From positions 1,178,001 to 1,242,000 of the forward strand of contig NZ_CP125640.1 of NCBI RefSeq assembly GCF_030053155.1: 64,000 nt of DNA. The letters run 5' to 3'. The translations under genes were made by a program, and so were the position numbers. Within the stretch, counting starts at the first letter, position 1; every line of letters starts with the position of its first letter. Below are positions 9,010-17,981 of this stretch, in pieces. The notes beneath the pieces were generated by a model, which ran no database searches, was not told where the DNA came from, and saw only the letters and a program-made list of their open reading frames with translations. The DNA comes from Rhizobium sp. BT03 (GTDB lineage: Bacteria; Pseudomonadota; Alphaproteobacteria; Rhizobiales; Rhizobiaceae).

Positions 9010-9888
9010 ATGCAGCAACAGGCAGCCGACGTCCTTCTCGCCACGCAAACGGCGCTCAGCCAGGCGAGCGCGCTGGCGGTGCAGTATTCCTTCTCCGTCC
9101 TCGGGGCCGTGATCCTGCTCGTTCTCGGCTGGGCGCTCGCCGGCTTTACCAGCCGCTGGGCCTATGAAGGCCTGTCGCGCGTCCATGGCATCGACGAGAC
9201 GCTGGCGCGATTCTTCACCAATGTGCTGCGCTACGCGCTGCTCATTCTGGTGTTCATCACCGTGCTCGGCCAGTTCGGCGTCCAGACCGCCTCGATCATC
9301 GCGGCCCTCGGCGCAGCCGGCCTGGCGATCGGGCTGGCGCTGCAGGGAACGCTGCAGAATATCGCCGCCGGCATCATGCTGCTGATCCTCAGGCCGTTCC
9401 GGGTCGGGGAATACATCGAAACCAGCAGCGTGACCGGCACGGTGCGCGAAATCGGATTGTTTGCGACCGAACTGAGGACCGCCGACGGGCTCTACCGGCT
9501 GGCGCCGAATTCGACGCTCTGGAACACGCCAATTACCAATTTCAGCCGCGAGGCGACGCGGCGCAACGAGTTGAAGATCAAGGTGGAGGATGACATCGAT
9601 CAGGCGATGGAGACATTGATGGGCCTTGCCAAAACCGATTCCCGGGTGCTGAAGTCACCGGAACCAAGCGTCTTCATCGACAGCCTCGGCGACGGCCCGA
9701 TCTTCGTGACGCTGCGCTATTGGGCAAAGACGGGTGACTGGTGGACCGTCAGCCGCGACATGGCAAAACGCGTCAAGCTCGCCTTCGACGAGAACAATCC
9801 GACCGAGGCGCCGGCATCGAACGCCGTGCCGGCAAAGGCGTCCAACGGCAGGGCGGCGGCCGAAAAGCCGGCACTGAGGCGGCAATGA
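9010..9888 (+). CDS. MscS-family mechanosensitive ion channel
   Basis: The 292-residue protein has three N-terminal transmembrane helices (about residues 30-50, 72-92, 98-130). The third is the Gly/Ala-rich pore helix IAALGAAGLAIGLALQGTLQN, followed by the beta domain (RPFRVGEYIE) and a short C-terminal alpha/beta part. It should open under membrane tension to release solutes during osmotic downshock. The gene is convergent with sodC and appears monocistronic. Confidence 0.93.
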   Translation: MQQQAADVLLATQTALSQASALAVQYSFSVLGAVILLVLGWALAGFTSRWAYEGLSRVHGIDETLARFFTNVLRYALLILVFITVLGQFGVQTASIIAALGAAGLAIGLALQGTLQNIAAGIMLLILRPFRVGEYIETSSVTGTVREIGLFATELRTADGLYRLAPNSTLWNTPITNFSREATRRNELKIKVEDDIDQAMETLMGLAKTDSRVLKSPEPSVFIDSLGDGPIFVTLRYWAKTGDWWTVSRDMAKRVKLAFDENNPTEAPASNAVPAKASNGRAAAEKPALRRQ

Positions 9889-9917
9889 GACATTGATCCG
9901 GGAACTTATGCGGCAGA

Positions 9918-10433
9918 CTATTGAATGACGCCGCAGGACAGTCTTTCCCCGGCATCACCCGAGGGCTGGCTGCGATAATCATCCGAATTGGCGTGCACCA
10001 TCAATGCGCGGCCGCGAATGCCGTCGGTCTTGCCATCAAGCGTGACCATGCTGTCGAAGACCTGGGCTCTCAGCACACCGTCCTGCCCGACATATTGATT
10101 GGGCATATCGCCGGCGTGCGGACCCTTGGCGGCAAGGAGGCCGTGCTCGGCCTTCTCGGGGTTGAAGTGGCCGCCGGCCGACTCGTGATGGGTCGCGGCG
10201 TCGCATCGGCCGGTCTCGTGAACATGGAAGGCCACCCATTTGTTCGCCGGCAATCCCGATATCTCGACCTCGATCAGGACACCGCCGCTGGCGGCCGCCG
10301 TCAGCTGCGCGCGGCCGTCCTCCTTTCCGTCCTTGCCGACGAAATTGGCGACCGCTGTCTGCTTGTCCTGAGCGCCCGCCGGCAATGCAACGGCAAGCAG
10401 GCTCAGGGCGGCGATGGTGCACATGGCTTTCAT
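9918..10433 (-). CDS. sodC: Cu/Zn superoxide dismutase, periplasmic
   Basis: The 171-residue protein has a signal peptide (MKAMCTIAALSLLAVALPAGA). Metal ligands are in HVHETG, HESAGGHFNP and the C-terminal ALMVHANSDDY; the disulfide cysteines are in GRCD and LSCGV. It converts superoxide to peroxide in the periplasm. All catalytic motifs are intact. A purine-rich GGAGAT lies upstream of the ATG at 10433. Confidence 0.95.
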   Translation of the reverse strand: MKAMCTIAALSLLAVALPAGAQDKQTAVANFVGKDGKEDGRAQLTAAASGGVLIEVEISGLPANKWVAFHVHETGRCDAATHHESAGGHFNPEKAEHGLLAAKGPHAGDMPNQYVGQDGVLRAQVFDSMVTLDGKTDGIRGRALMVHANSDDYRSQPSGDAGERLSCGVIQ

Positions 10434-10563
10434 GGAGATCTCCTTCCGTCCGGTTGTCCTTCTGAACGTATCAACCCGGAAGGTGTTCCTGATTTAGAGC
10501 GCCGCGCGTCCGACAGGACGGGCCAAGGACTCTCCATCACTTGGCAGTGGGCACACAGGACGG

Positions 10564-10585
10564 AAAAAGCCGGCCAACGGCCGGC
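10564..10585 (-). terminator. Rho-independent terminator of the EF-hand gene
   Basis: On the minus strand a perfect 7-bp stem, GCCGGCC-GTT-GGCCGGC, is followed directly by five T residues. It lies 28 bp beyond the stop of the EF-hand gene and before sodC. Confidence 0.8.
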
Positions 10586-10612
10586 TTGCGGATGTCCCGA
10601 TTCGGGAGCGGC

Positions 10613-10954
10613 TCAGGCGGCGGTGTTGAAGTCGAACTGGCCGTAAGTGTTGCGGTAGAGATCGTCCGGCTGATCGCCTGAGGTCGGCGCCGTCTGCTGC
10701 AACGGATAAGGGACGGCGATACTGGCTGCCATGCCGCTGTCGCGCGAGTCCATCATCAGCGCAATCAGGCTGCCGGAAAATTTCGGCTGCGTCTCGCTGG
10801 TATTGTCCTCTTCCAGGAGCTCCTTGATGATGCCGGGCTTCTCATCCGCGGCGCGTTCGCCGCGGCTGAGTACACCATCGCCATTGGCATCAAGCCGCGA
10901 AAGTGTCGCCAGATATGCATATGACGTGTCGGAAACGGATGTGGTGCTGGTCAT
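10613..10954 (-). CDS. EF-hand-like small protein
   Basis: The 113-residue protein contains one canonical calcium-binding loop, DANGDGVLSRGE (about residues 23-34), preceded by a helix. The rest is low in cysteine and has no signal peptide; the C terminus ends in a short Asp/Phe/Asn-rich tail. ATG 10954 is chosen because GGAGG lies five bases upstream; an ATG four codons earlier lacks this spacing. A Ca2+-binding role is inferred from the loop only. The gene has its own terminator and a long upstream region. Confidence 0.75.
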   Translation of the reverse strand: MTSTTSVSDTSYAYLATLSRLDANGDGVLSRGERAADEKPGIIKELLEEDNTSETQPKFSGSLIALMMDSRDSGMAASIAVPYPLQQTAPTSGDQPDDLYRNTYGQFDFNTAA

Positions 10955-11391
10955 ACAAACCTCCATTCACCGCCTATTGCCGGTGGTGTTTGTACGCAAT
11001 ACGAACGTGGAAAATCACTGATTGACTCGCTGGTTAAACTGATTTGCGCAGTGCGTCAATAAGTTGTTAACTTCTCATTAACGATGATTGACAAGAGTTA
11101 ACGGAACGTCCCGAGGCTGAGCATCCGCCTGCGCCAGAAGAAGGGGCCTCACCGTATTTCAGCGATTTTTCACATATAAAACAAACGTCTAACGACGCGA
11201 CTCCGCTGCTGCACTGCAACCGAATATTAATCCCGCCCGTCCAGAATGAGCGTCACGAGATACCACCTGGGCGTTTAGTTTATGAAAAATCAATTTTATT
11301 GTCCCCTCCGGAAGAATTTTCGATGCGATGAGGTACGTCCATCAACTGGCGGCGACCGTGGCCGCCGCAGCCGCCCCGCAAGAGCTCCTAC
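10955..11391. other. 437-bp AT-rich divergent intergenic region
   Basis: No credible gene is seen. The region is clearly more AT-rich than its surroundings, holds several TTAAC/GTTAA motifs (around 11033-11101), and must contain promoters for the EF-hand gene (left) and the PAS-GGDEF-EAL gene (right). No convincing -35/-10 pair could be fixed by eye. Confidence 0.6.
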
Positions 11392-13281
11392 ATGAAGGCT
11401 GAAGCGCTTTTCTGGCAGCAATGCAGCCAGGCCGTTACGGCCGATGGATCGGTCGATGCGCAGCGTCTGATGGAGCTTGTGATCGCGACCTATCGCGTCC
11501 ATGAAAGCGACTATGACGAGATCGAGAGAAGTGCCGAAACGCTGCTGCGGGAAAACCATGCGCTGAGAGGCAATATGTCCGCCCTCAGTCAGGCATTCGA
11601 CGGACAGCAGAGGCTCTTCGAAATCATCCTCAACAACCTGCCGCTCGGTCTCAGCGTCTTCGACGCAGATCAGCGGCTGACGCTTTCCAACCTTCGCTTC
11701 CGTCAGCTTTTCGGCCTGACGCAGGACGATGTCATTCCCGGCGCGACAATCGACGACCTCATCGACAAAATGCGCGGTGCGGAGGGTGCCAGGGCCAGCC
11801 GGCGGGCCGGGCGACAATCCTCAGAAGCGGCAAACAGCAGCAGTATCCGCCGGCGCGAATGGCTGATGGATGACGGCCGCATCATCCAGAGCATGGTGAC
11901 CATCCTTGCCGACGGCAGCAACATCGCCATTCATGCCGACATTACCGAGGATCGAGAGGCGGCCGAGCGCATCACCTATCTCGCCCACCACGACCCGTTG
12001 ACCGGTCTTCCGAACCGCATCCATTTCCGCGAGCAGGTCGATGCGGCGCTCGCAGAGCGCAAGCCGGACGAGCAGATCGCTCTCGTTCACCTCAACCTCG
12101 ACCGGTTCAAATCGATCAACAACATGATGGGCGTATCCGCCGGCGACAAGATGCTGCAGCAGGTCGCCGAGCGCATCCGGGCCTCGGCCGGTTCGGAAAA
12201 CACCCTGGCGCGCCTGGGTTCGGATGAATTCGCCATACTGCAGACCGGCAAGCAGCAGCCGTGGAATGTGACGGCACTGGCCGAGCAGATCCGCCGTGAG
12301 CTTTCCGATCTCTTCCTGCACGGCGAAAAACAGGTGGAACTCAGCGTCTCGATGGGGATCGCAGTCGCCCCGGGAGATGGCGAAGAAACCGACATCCTGC
12401 TGAAACATGCCGGCGTGGCGCTGTCCCACGCCAAGGCGGACGGGCGCAGCCGCGAACGTTTCTTCGCCGGCGAGATGGAAGCGCAGATGCAGCTCCGCCA
12501 CGCGCTGGAGGCAGACCTCAGAGCAGCCGTCGAGAAGGAAGAATTCGAGCTGCATTACCAGCCGCTCTATGACCTCTCGCAGCGGCGCATCTGCGGCTTC
12601 GAGGCGCTGATCCGCTGGAACCATCCGATCCGCGGCCGTGTTGCGCCGATGGATTTCATCCCGCTCGCCGAAGAGGTCGGCCTCATCGTCGATATCGGCC
12701 GCTGGGTCTTGCGCCGGGCCTGCAACGATGCAGCAGAATGGCCTGAAGACATCAAGGTCGCCGTCAACGTTTCGGCGATGCAGTTCAGCAGCAGCGACCT
12801 GACAAGGGATGTCGGCGAGGCTCTGGTCGCCGCCTCATTATCGCCGTCGCGGCTCGAGCTCGAAATCACCGAGAGCGTGCTGATGGAAAATCTCGGCGAA
12901 GTGCTGCCGATCCTGCATGCGCTGAAGGAGTGCGGTATCCGCATTTCGATGGACGATTTCGGCACCGGCTATTCCTCGCTGAGCTATCTCTCGAGCTTCC
13001 CCTTCGACAAGATCAAGATCGACAAATCCTTTGTCAACGACATCGCCGACAACAAGGAGGCGCATGCGATCATGCACGCGATCATCCTGCTCGGCGATGC
13101 ACTCGGCATGCGCGTCACCGTCGAAGGCGTCGAGACGGCCGAGCAGCTGGCGCTGCTCGAATGCGAGGAATGCGACGAGATCCAGGGCTATCACATCAGC
13201 CGGCCGAGACCCGCGCTTGACGTGCCCCATCTTCTTTCCCTGCCGAGAAACGGCCGCGCGACGCCTCTGCCGAGCCACTGA
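11392..13281 (+). CDS. PAS-GGDEF-EAL protein (probable cyclic-di-GMP phosphodiesterase)
   Basis: The 629-residue cytoplasmic protein has a helical N terminus, a PAS-like domain (about 65-185), a GGDEF domain (about 200-360) and an EAL domain (about 375-615). The diguanylate cyclase signature reads GSDEF (276-280) instead of GGDEF, so synthase activity may be weak or lost. The EAL domain keeps EAL (Glu404), NVSAMQF, EITES, DDFGTG, KIDKSF and VEGVET, all needed for c-di-GMP hydrolysis. It likely lowers c-di-GMP in response to a signal sensed by PAS, with GGDEF as a GTP-regulated module. There is no transmembrane segment. Confidence 0.93.
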   Translation: MKAEALFWQQCSQAVTADGSVDAQRLMELVIATYRVHESDYDEIERSAETLLRENHALRGNMSALSQAFDGQQRLFEIILNNLPLGLSVFDADQRLTLSNLRFRQLFGLTQDDVIPGATIDDLIDKMRGAEGARASRRAGRQSSEAANSSSIRRREWLMDDGRIIQSMVTILADGSNIAIHADITEDREAAERITYLAHHDPLTGLPNRIHFREQVDAALAERKPDEQIALVHLNLDRFKSINNMMGVSAGDKMLQQVAERIRASAGSENTLARLGSDEFAILQTGKQQPWNVTALAEQIRRELSDLFLHGEKQVELSVSMGIAVAPGDGEETDILLKHAGVALSHAKADGRSRERFFAGEMEAQMQLRHALEADLRAAVEKEEFELHYQPLYDLSQRRICGFEALIRWNHPIRGRVAPMDFIPLAEEVGLIVDIGRWVLRRACNDAAEWPEDIKVAVNVSAMQFSSSDLTRDVGEALVAASLSPSRLELEITESVLMENLGEVLPILHALKECGIRISMDDFGTGYSSLSYLSSFPFDKIKIDKSFVNDIADNKEAHAIMHAIILLGDALGMRVTVEGVETAEQLALLECEECDEIQGYHISRPRPALDVPHLLSLPRNGRATPLPSH

Positions 13282-13436
13282 GCCAGCTTCAATTGCGACT
13301 CGCACGGCAAGCGGCTACATAATCGGCAACGGTCCCCGAGCCTTCGTTGTCGCGTGCTTCGACCGAGATCCCGAATCCGCTTCCGCTCCGATGCTCTATC
13401 GACGGAAGACAATCCTCCTCATAAACAGGTGGCGCA

Positions 13437-14081
13437 ATGGTCGAGGCCGAAGCCTTCTCTCCTCATGAAACGCTCGCGGCGGCGCTGATCGCACACGCGG
13501 CCGATGGCGACGACGGCTCGCACGACCTTTCCCATATCCTGCGCGTCTTCCGGAACGCCATGCGCATCCATGCCGGAGAAGGCGGTGACGGGCGGGTTCT
13601 TGCCGCTTCGGTGCTGCTGCACGACTGCGTTGCCGTCGAGAAGAATTCGCCGCTGCGGGCACAGGCATCGGCTTTGGCGGCGCAGAAGGCTTCGGCGATC
13701 TTGACAGAACTCGGCTGGAATCAGGCGGATATCGACGCTGCGGCTCACGCCATCACCGCGCATAGTTTCTCGGCCGGGGTGGCGCCGCAGACACTGGAGG
13801 CAAAGATCCTGCAGGATGCCGATCGGCTGGATGCGATCGGCATGGTCGGCGCCGCACGCTGCTTCTATATTGCCGGGCGGCTGGGATCCGGGCTCTACGA
13901 TCCGTTCGACCCGGCGGCGGCGGAGCGCCCGCTCGACGACAAGCGTTATGCGATAGACCATTTCCGGACGAAGCTGTTCAAACTGGCGGACGGGTTCCAG
14001 ACCGAGACCGGCCGCAGGCTGGCGGCCGATCGCGACAAAAGCCTGCGCGACTTCCTCCAGGCATTCATGGACGAGATCTAG
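13437..14081 (+). CDS. HD-domain phosphohydrolase, YedJ-like
   Basis: The 214-residue protein has the HD pattern: HDLSH (His29, His33), LLHDCV (His62-Asp63) and a later QDADRLDAIG Asp. A C-terminal helix region follows, as in YedJ relatives. Metal-dependent phosphohydrolysis is the family activity; the substrate is not known. It stands alone 155 bp after the GGDEF-EAL gene. Confidence 0.88.
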   Translation: MVEAEAFSPHETLAAALIAHAADGDDGSHDLSHILRVFRNAMRIHAGEGGDGRVLAASVLLHDCVAVEKNSPLRAQASALAAQKASAILTELGWNQADIDAAAHAITAHSFSAGVAPQTLEAKILQDADRLDAIGMVGAARCFYIAGRLGSGLYDPFDPAAAERPLDDKRYAIDHFRTKLFKLADGFQTETGRRLAADRDKSLRDFLQAFMDEI

Positions 14082-14114
14082 AGCGGCTCGCATCTTTCAG
14101 ATTCGCTCCTCGCG

Positions 14115-14210
14115 CTTTAGCTTCTTGTTTTTGCGCATGTCGTTGCGGCAAAAGCGCTTCGCGCTTTGCCTGGGAAAACCGCTGCACACTTTTGCGCGGC
14201 ATGCTTTAGG
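14115..14210. repeat. Dispersed rhizobial intergenic repeat (GCATG...CATGC type), copy 1
   Basis: The segment contains tgtttttgcgcatgtcgtt, then gctgcacacttttgcg and ggcatgc. It aligns with the copies at 31456-31518 and 51904-51975. This copy has an extra internal hairpin (aaagcgcttcgcgcttt). It ends a few bases before the MOSC gene start. Confidence 0.7.
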
Positions 14211-14218
14211 AGAACCGT

Positions 14219-15076
14219 ATGCATATCAGCGACCTCTTCATCTACCCTCTCAAGAGCGCCCGCGGCATCGCACTGCCTTCGGCCGACATCGACGCCTATG
14301 GGCTTCCCGGCGACCGGCGGGCGATGATCACCGACGAGCACGGGCACTTCATCACCCAGCGCGAATTGCCGGACCTCGCACGCATCGAAGTCCAGCCGGA
14401 ACCCGGCGCTTTTCGGCTGCTGATGCAGGGAAAGCAGGACATATCGGTGCCGCCGCCTCGGCCTGAAAGCCGCATGGATGTGAGCGTGTGGAAATCGACC
14501 GTCAGTGCCGCCGTCGCCGATCCCGACAGCAACCGGTTGCTTTCCGAGTGGCTCGGCCGCGAGGTGCGGCTGGTCTTCTTCGACGGCCAGGCAAGGCGGA
14601 CGGCGAATGCCGAATGGGCCGGTGAAGGTACGCCGGTCACCTTTACCGACGGCTATCAGATCCTGGTGACGACAACCGGCTCGCTGAAAGCGTTGAACGC
14701 CGACCTCGCCGCCCATGGCGAAGGCAGCGTTGGCATGGAACGTTTCCGTCCGAACATCGTCATCGATATCGACGAGGCCTGGCCGGAGGACCGCTGGGCG
14801 GCGATCGAGATTGCCGGCATCCGCTTCGATCTCGTCAAACCCTGCTCGCGCTGCATCATGACGACGCAGGACCAGTTGACCGGTTCGCGCGAGGGGCCGA
14901 ACCCGATGCCATCAATGGGCCGCATCCGCATGTCGGCCGACCGGCGTGTGCCCGGCCCGCTCTTCGGCTGGAACGTCACCCCGCGCGGCAGCGGCAGGAT
15001 CACGATCGGTGACACCGTGCGCGTCGTCGAGGAAAGGCCTGAGGGCTGGGCGTTGAAGGTTCGTGCACGGCGGTAG
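14219..15076 (+). CDS. MOSC domain-containing protein
   Basis: The 285-residue protein has an N-terminal MOSC beta-barrel (residues 1-100, starting MHISDLFIYPLKSARG) and a C-terminal MOSC domain with KPCSRCIMTT. The latter contains the Cys expected to contact the molybdenum cofactor, and a GWNV segment follows. It resembles the MOSC part of YcbX, which reduces N-hydroxylated bases, but lacks the C-terminal 2Fe-2S ferredoxin domain. It would need a separate electron donor. ATG 14219 is preceded by TTAGGAG. Confidence 0.88.
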   Translation: MHISDLFIYPLKSARGIALPSADIDAYGLPGDRRAMITDEHGHFITQRELPDLARIEVQPEPGAFRLLMQGKQDISVPPPRPESRMDVSVWKSTVSAAVADPDSNRLLSEWLGREVRLVFFDGQARRTANAEWAGEGTPVTFTDGYQILVTTTGSLKALNADLAAHGEGSVGMERFRPNIVIDIDEAWPEDRWAAIEIAGIRFDLVKPCSRCIMTTQDQLTGSREGPNPMPSMGRIRMSADRRVPGPLFGWNVTPRGSGRITIGDTVRVVEERPEGWALKVRARR

Positions 15077-15119
15077 GTCGAATTGCGGAAGGCTTTCTTC
15101 CGCACGCGCTGAACGTTCT

Positions 15120-15150
15120 CCCCATTCCTGTGCTCGTCACAGGAATGGGG
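15120..15150. repeat. Perfect 13-bp intergenic hairpin
   Basis: ccccattcctgtg and cacaggaatgggg pair perfectly around a ctcgt loop. It lies between the convergent MOSC and aldo/keto reductase genes. No T-tract follows on either strand, so it is not a classical terminator. A second smaller hairpin (gcggaag/cttccgc, 15085-15103) precedes it. Confidence 0.75.
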
Positions 15151-15175
15151 AAGCGTGGGGGATTGTCACCGCCTC

Positions 15176-16171
15176 TCACTGATGCCCGAGTGCGGCGTCG
15201 ATCCCCGCCATGATATCCGCCGGCAGCGGTCCCTTTTCCAGCGCCCCGACATTTTCCTCCACCTGGGCGAACGTGCGGAAGCCTGGAATAGGCAGTGTGC
15301 GCGGCGATTTTGCCCAGAGCCAGGCGAGCGCCCCTTGCGTCAGCGTGCGGCCACCCGAGGTCAGGAGATCGCGGACGGCGTCGAGCCTTGCGGCGAATTC
15401 CGGGGCCATGCGCCCGTCCTTGAAGTAGACCATCCAGTCGAGGGCCGCGCCGCGTACATCCTTGGCGCCCACTGCCTTGTCGGCGGTAAACTTGCCGGTC
15501 AGGAGCCCCATGGCCAACGGACCACGATTAATTGAGATCAGCCCCTGCCTTTCGATCACCGCGATCATCTCCGGCACCGGCTCAAAGACGTTCATCGTAT
15601 GCTGCACCGAGACATAGCCCTGGCGGCCGGCATGGCGGGCGGCGCGATCGGGAGAATCGGTGCTCCAGCCGAATGCGTCGATCTTGCCTTCGGCGCGCAG
15701 CGCCTCCAGCACGTCGAAGACGGCATCGGATTGTTCCAACGGAAAATCATTGATGTGGAATTGCAGGAGATCGAGGCGGTCGCGCCTGAGGCTGCGCAGC
15801 GAGGTCTCGACCGAACGGCGGATGAAGGCCTCATCGGCGAAGGCGCCAGTTGCCTGCTTGGTTTGCGGGTCGGTGGCGAAGCCGAACTTGGTGGCGACGA
15901 CAATATCGTCGCGATTGCCGATCGCCCGGCCGAGCACTTCTTCGGAATGGCCGGCGCCGTAATTCGAGGCTGTATCGAAGAAGCAGATGCCGAGTTCGAT
16001 GGCGCGGCGGATCGCTTCGACGGATTCATCGTCGTCGACCTCGCCCCAGCCGAGCGGCGTGTCACCGGCAAAGAAGGGGCCGCCGATCGCCCAGCATCCC
16101 ATGCCGAGACGCGGAATTTCGCGGCCGTTCCAGAGCGTGATCGTCGTCGGTGTTGCGGTCTTGGTCAGCAT
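15176..16171 (-). CDS. Aldo/keto reductase
   Basis: The 331-residue TIM-barrel protein has the catalytic tetrad in place: Asp and Tyr in FFDTASNYG, Lys in VVATKFG and His in LLQFHIND. The C-terminal part shows the NADPH-binding pattern (PIPGFRTFAQVEENVGAL). Substrate unknown. ATG 16171 is chosen because AAGGAGG lies eight bases upstream and the family N terminus (ITLWNGREIPRLGMGCW) follows; a 72-residue upstream open frame overlaps the recO end and is not credible. Confidence 0.92.
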   Translation of the reverse strand: MLTKTATPTTITLWNGREIPRLGMGCWAIGGPFFAGDTPLGWGEVDDDESVEAIRRAIELGICFFDTASNYGAGHSEEVLGRAIGNRDDIVVATKFGFATDPQTKQATGAFADEAFIRRSVETSLRSLRRDRLDLLQFHINDFPLEQSDAVFDVLEALRAEGKIDAFGWSTDSPDRAARHAGRQGYVSVQHTMNVFEPVPEMIAVIERQGLISINRGPLAMGLLTGKFTADKAVGAKDVRGAALDWMVYFKDGRMAPEFAARLDAVRDLLTSGGRTLTQGALAWLWAKSPRTLPIPGFRTFAQVEENVGALEKGPLPADIMAGIDAALGHQ

Positions 16172-16271
16172 GGGATCCTCCTTGGCTGGCAGTCCTCCAG
16201 ACATAGGAAGGGCTCCCATGCGGGTAAACCGCCAAATCCGGAGGATGTTTTGCACCGGTAAAAAACCGAAG

Positions 16272-17042
16272 TCAGGCGGAAATATCATTCGGACCGGAAA
16301 GCGTCCGCAAGGCTGGATTGAGCGCCTTGAGCGCCGCCTGAACGAAGCCGTCGCGGGCTGCTGCGGCTTCGATGCCGCGTGGTTCATAGACGTGGCGATG
16401 CAAAAAGAACCCGGTCAGACGGAACGCGGCCGTGAGACTATCGAAGTCGGCCGCACGATTGCCTTCGATACCGAGAAACGGTGGCAGGAGCAGCATCTTG
16501 TCCGCCCAGGGCGCACCGGCGCTGCGGCTGACGGCGCGGCCGGATTTGGGCGAGACATAGACGAGATCGGAACGGGCGCCGGTCGCGGCGCATTCGGCGA
16601 GATCGAGGCCGAAGCCGAGATCGTTCAGCACCGCCAGTTCGAAACGCACGAAGAGCTCGCCGGCATCGGCCGGGTTGTGCAGGTGATCGAGGATGACCTC
16701 CAGCGCTTCGAAGAGATGCGGATGCGGATCACGCTCCGGCAGCAGCCGCAGCAGCGCGCCCATCGCCTGAACGCCGTAGACGGCGGTCGCCGTTTCCATC
16801 AGGCGGGCGGCGCGCAACGTCACCGGTTCGACGCGGAATTCGCCGAGATGTTCGTCCAACCTGGCGCGCCAGATAACCTCCACGGCATTGCCGGCCTGCA
16901 GCACCGGCTGCATGGCGCGCGACCGGCCGGAGCGCACCAGGCCAAGATGGCGGCCGCGATCGCGCGTCATCACCTCGGCGATGACACTCGTCTCGCCGTG
17001 GCGCTTGACGCCCAGGATGATCGCCTGATCCTGCCACTGCAT
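16272..17042 (-). CDS. recO: DNA repair protein RecO
   Basis: The 256-residue protein starts with the OB-fold segment [19 protein letters not shown] typical of RecO, then has a helical domain ([16 protein letters not shown]). It helps RecA load onto SSB-coated single-stranded DNA in the RecFOR pathway. The usual zinc-finger cysteines are absent, as seen in other alphaproteobacterial RecO. It lies downstream of era in many rhizobia; here about 1.8 kb separates it from era, occupied by two regulators and a repeat element. Confidence 0.93.
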   Translation of the reverse strand: MQWQDQAIILGVKRHGETSVIAEVMTRDRGRHLGLVRSGRSRAMQPVLQAGNAVEVIWRARLDEHLGEFRVEPVTLRAARLMETATAVYGVQAMGALLRLLPERDPHPHLFEALEVILDHLHNPADAGELFVRFELAVLNDLGFGLDLAECAATGARSDLVYVSPKSGRAVSRSAGAPWADKMLLLPPFLGIEGNRAADFDSLTAAFRLTGFFLHRHVYEPRGIEAAAARDGFVQAALKALNPALRTLSGPNDISA

Positions 17043-17074
17043 CGAAAGAAGTCCTTGCGGCTGACGAATCCATC

Positions 17075-17347
17075 CTAGAGCCTTTCCCGGTTAGATTGAA
17101 GCATTCTGTTGGCTCAAACGGAGTCGGATGGTCGACCGGCCGGCGCGTCGTAGCCCGGCTTTACGGCCAAGCCGGCCGGTCGATCAGCCGGCCCGTTTCA
17201 GCCAACCCGAAGGGCCGGGCATCTTTCCGCCAGGATCAGAGGCGATCGGCTCGGCCGTACCAAGAGGTATGCCCGTCGCCAATCGCCTCTGCCCTGACGA
17301 AAACCTGCTCCGGCAGAATGCTTCAATCTAACCAGGAAAGGCTCTAG
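17075..17347. repeat. Nested inverted-repeat element with 34-bp terminal arms
   Basis: The arms at 17075-17108 and 17314-17347 are inverted copies (33-34 bp, one mismatch; ends ctagagcc / ggctctag). Inside are two further perfect inverted repeats: a 13-bp pair at 17132-17144/17171-17183 and a 10-bp pair at 17237-17246/17282-17291. No credible reading frame is present. The structure is that of a non-autonomous MITE-like element or a strongly folded RNA. It sits between recO and a receiver gene. Confidence 0.85.
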
Positions 17348-17366
17348 AACATGATGCCGAAAATGG
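17343..17366. repeat. Half-copy of the palindromic repeat family
   Basis: ctctagaacatgatgccgaa matches the left half of the complete palindrome at 51081-51127 (gagcatgatgccgaaaa). The right half is missing. It abuts and slightly overlaps the end of the nested inverted-repeat element. Confidence 0.5.
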
Positions 17367-17395
17367 AAAAGGCCTAGCTGCTGTCCTGGACCGCG

Positions 17396-17758
17396 TCAGG
17401 CGACGGCGGGGAATAACCTCAGCAGGAATTGACGCATCGCCGTTTCGTCGAAAGGCTTCACCAGAAGCGGAATGTGCTGCAAGTCCGGCGGGAAATCGCC
17501 GGTATCGGAATAACCGCTGACAAAGCCGAAGGGAATGCCGAGATCGAGAAGATGACGAGCAAATCCGAAGCTCATGCCCTCGCCGAGATTGACGTCGAGA
17601 AGCGCGAAATCATAGGTCTCCGCAGTGATGGCAGCCCTCGCCTGCTCCACACTGCCGACGATATCGATATTCTCGACGCCGGCCAGGCGCAAAATGTCCT
17701 CCGCCTCCATCGCGATAATCAGGCTGTCTTCAAGAACCAGAACACGGATTGCGCTCAT
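17396..17758 (-). CDS. Single-domain response regulator (receiver)
   Basis: The 120-residue protein is a receiver domain only: acidic pair Glu10-Asp11, phosphoacceptor Asp55 (LLDVNLGEG), Ser81 and Lys101 (LLVKPF). With no output domain it probably acts through protein contact in a phosphorelay. ATG 17758 gives the normal receiver N terminus and has GGAGG upstream; the open frame continues 41 codons upstream without similarity. No histidine kinase gene is adjacent, so it is an orphan. Confidence 0.85.
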   Translation of the reverse strand: MSAIRVLVLEDSLIIAMEAEDILRLAGVENIDIVGSVEQARAAITAETYDFALLDVNLGEGMSFGFARHLLDLGIPFGFVSGYSDTGDFPPDLQHIPLLVKPFDETAMRQFLLRLFPAVA

Positions 17759-17981
17759 GATTGCCCGCCCTCCGTCGGGCGGCAGTCGCAGCGCCCCGGC
17801 TGTTTCGCCAACATCAATGCCCTCCGGTGCCCCGCATGGCACGCTGTCGGTGAATTCCGCCACCATTTCTGAATGAACCATTTTTCTGCCCGGTCGATAA
17901 GAATCAAATCGGAGGAAAGACGACGACCGAGCTTATTTTCCCTGATGCTAATGCGCATTTAAAAAAGACATAAGGCCGGGA

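Noticed and set aside
7819..14081. The two HD-domain proteins as signalling-nucleotide effectors of a phage-defence system
   Set aside because: No cyclase, sensor or effector partner is adjacent; both fit YfbR/YedJ-like housekeeping phosphohydrolases.
15120..15150. Hairpin as a Rho-independent terminator between convergent genes
   Set aside because: No T-tract on either strand; better described as an intergenic palindromic repeat.
17096..17347. Plus-strand open frames inside the nested inverted-repeat element
   Set aside because: They consist of the repeat arms and hairpins, with no ribosome-binding site and no similarity; arms explain the sequence better.
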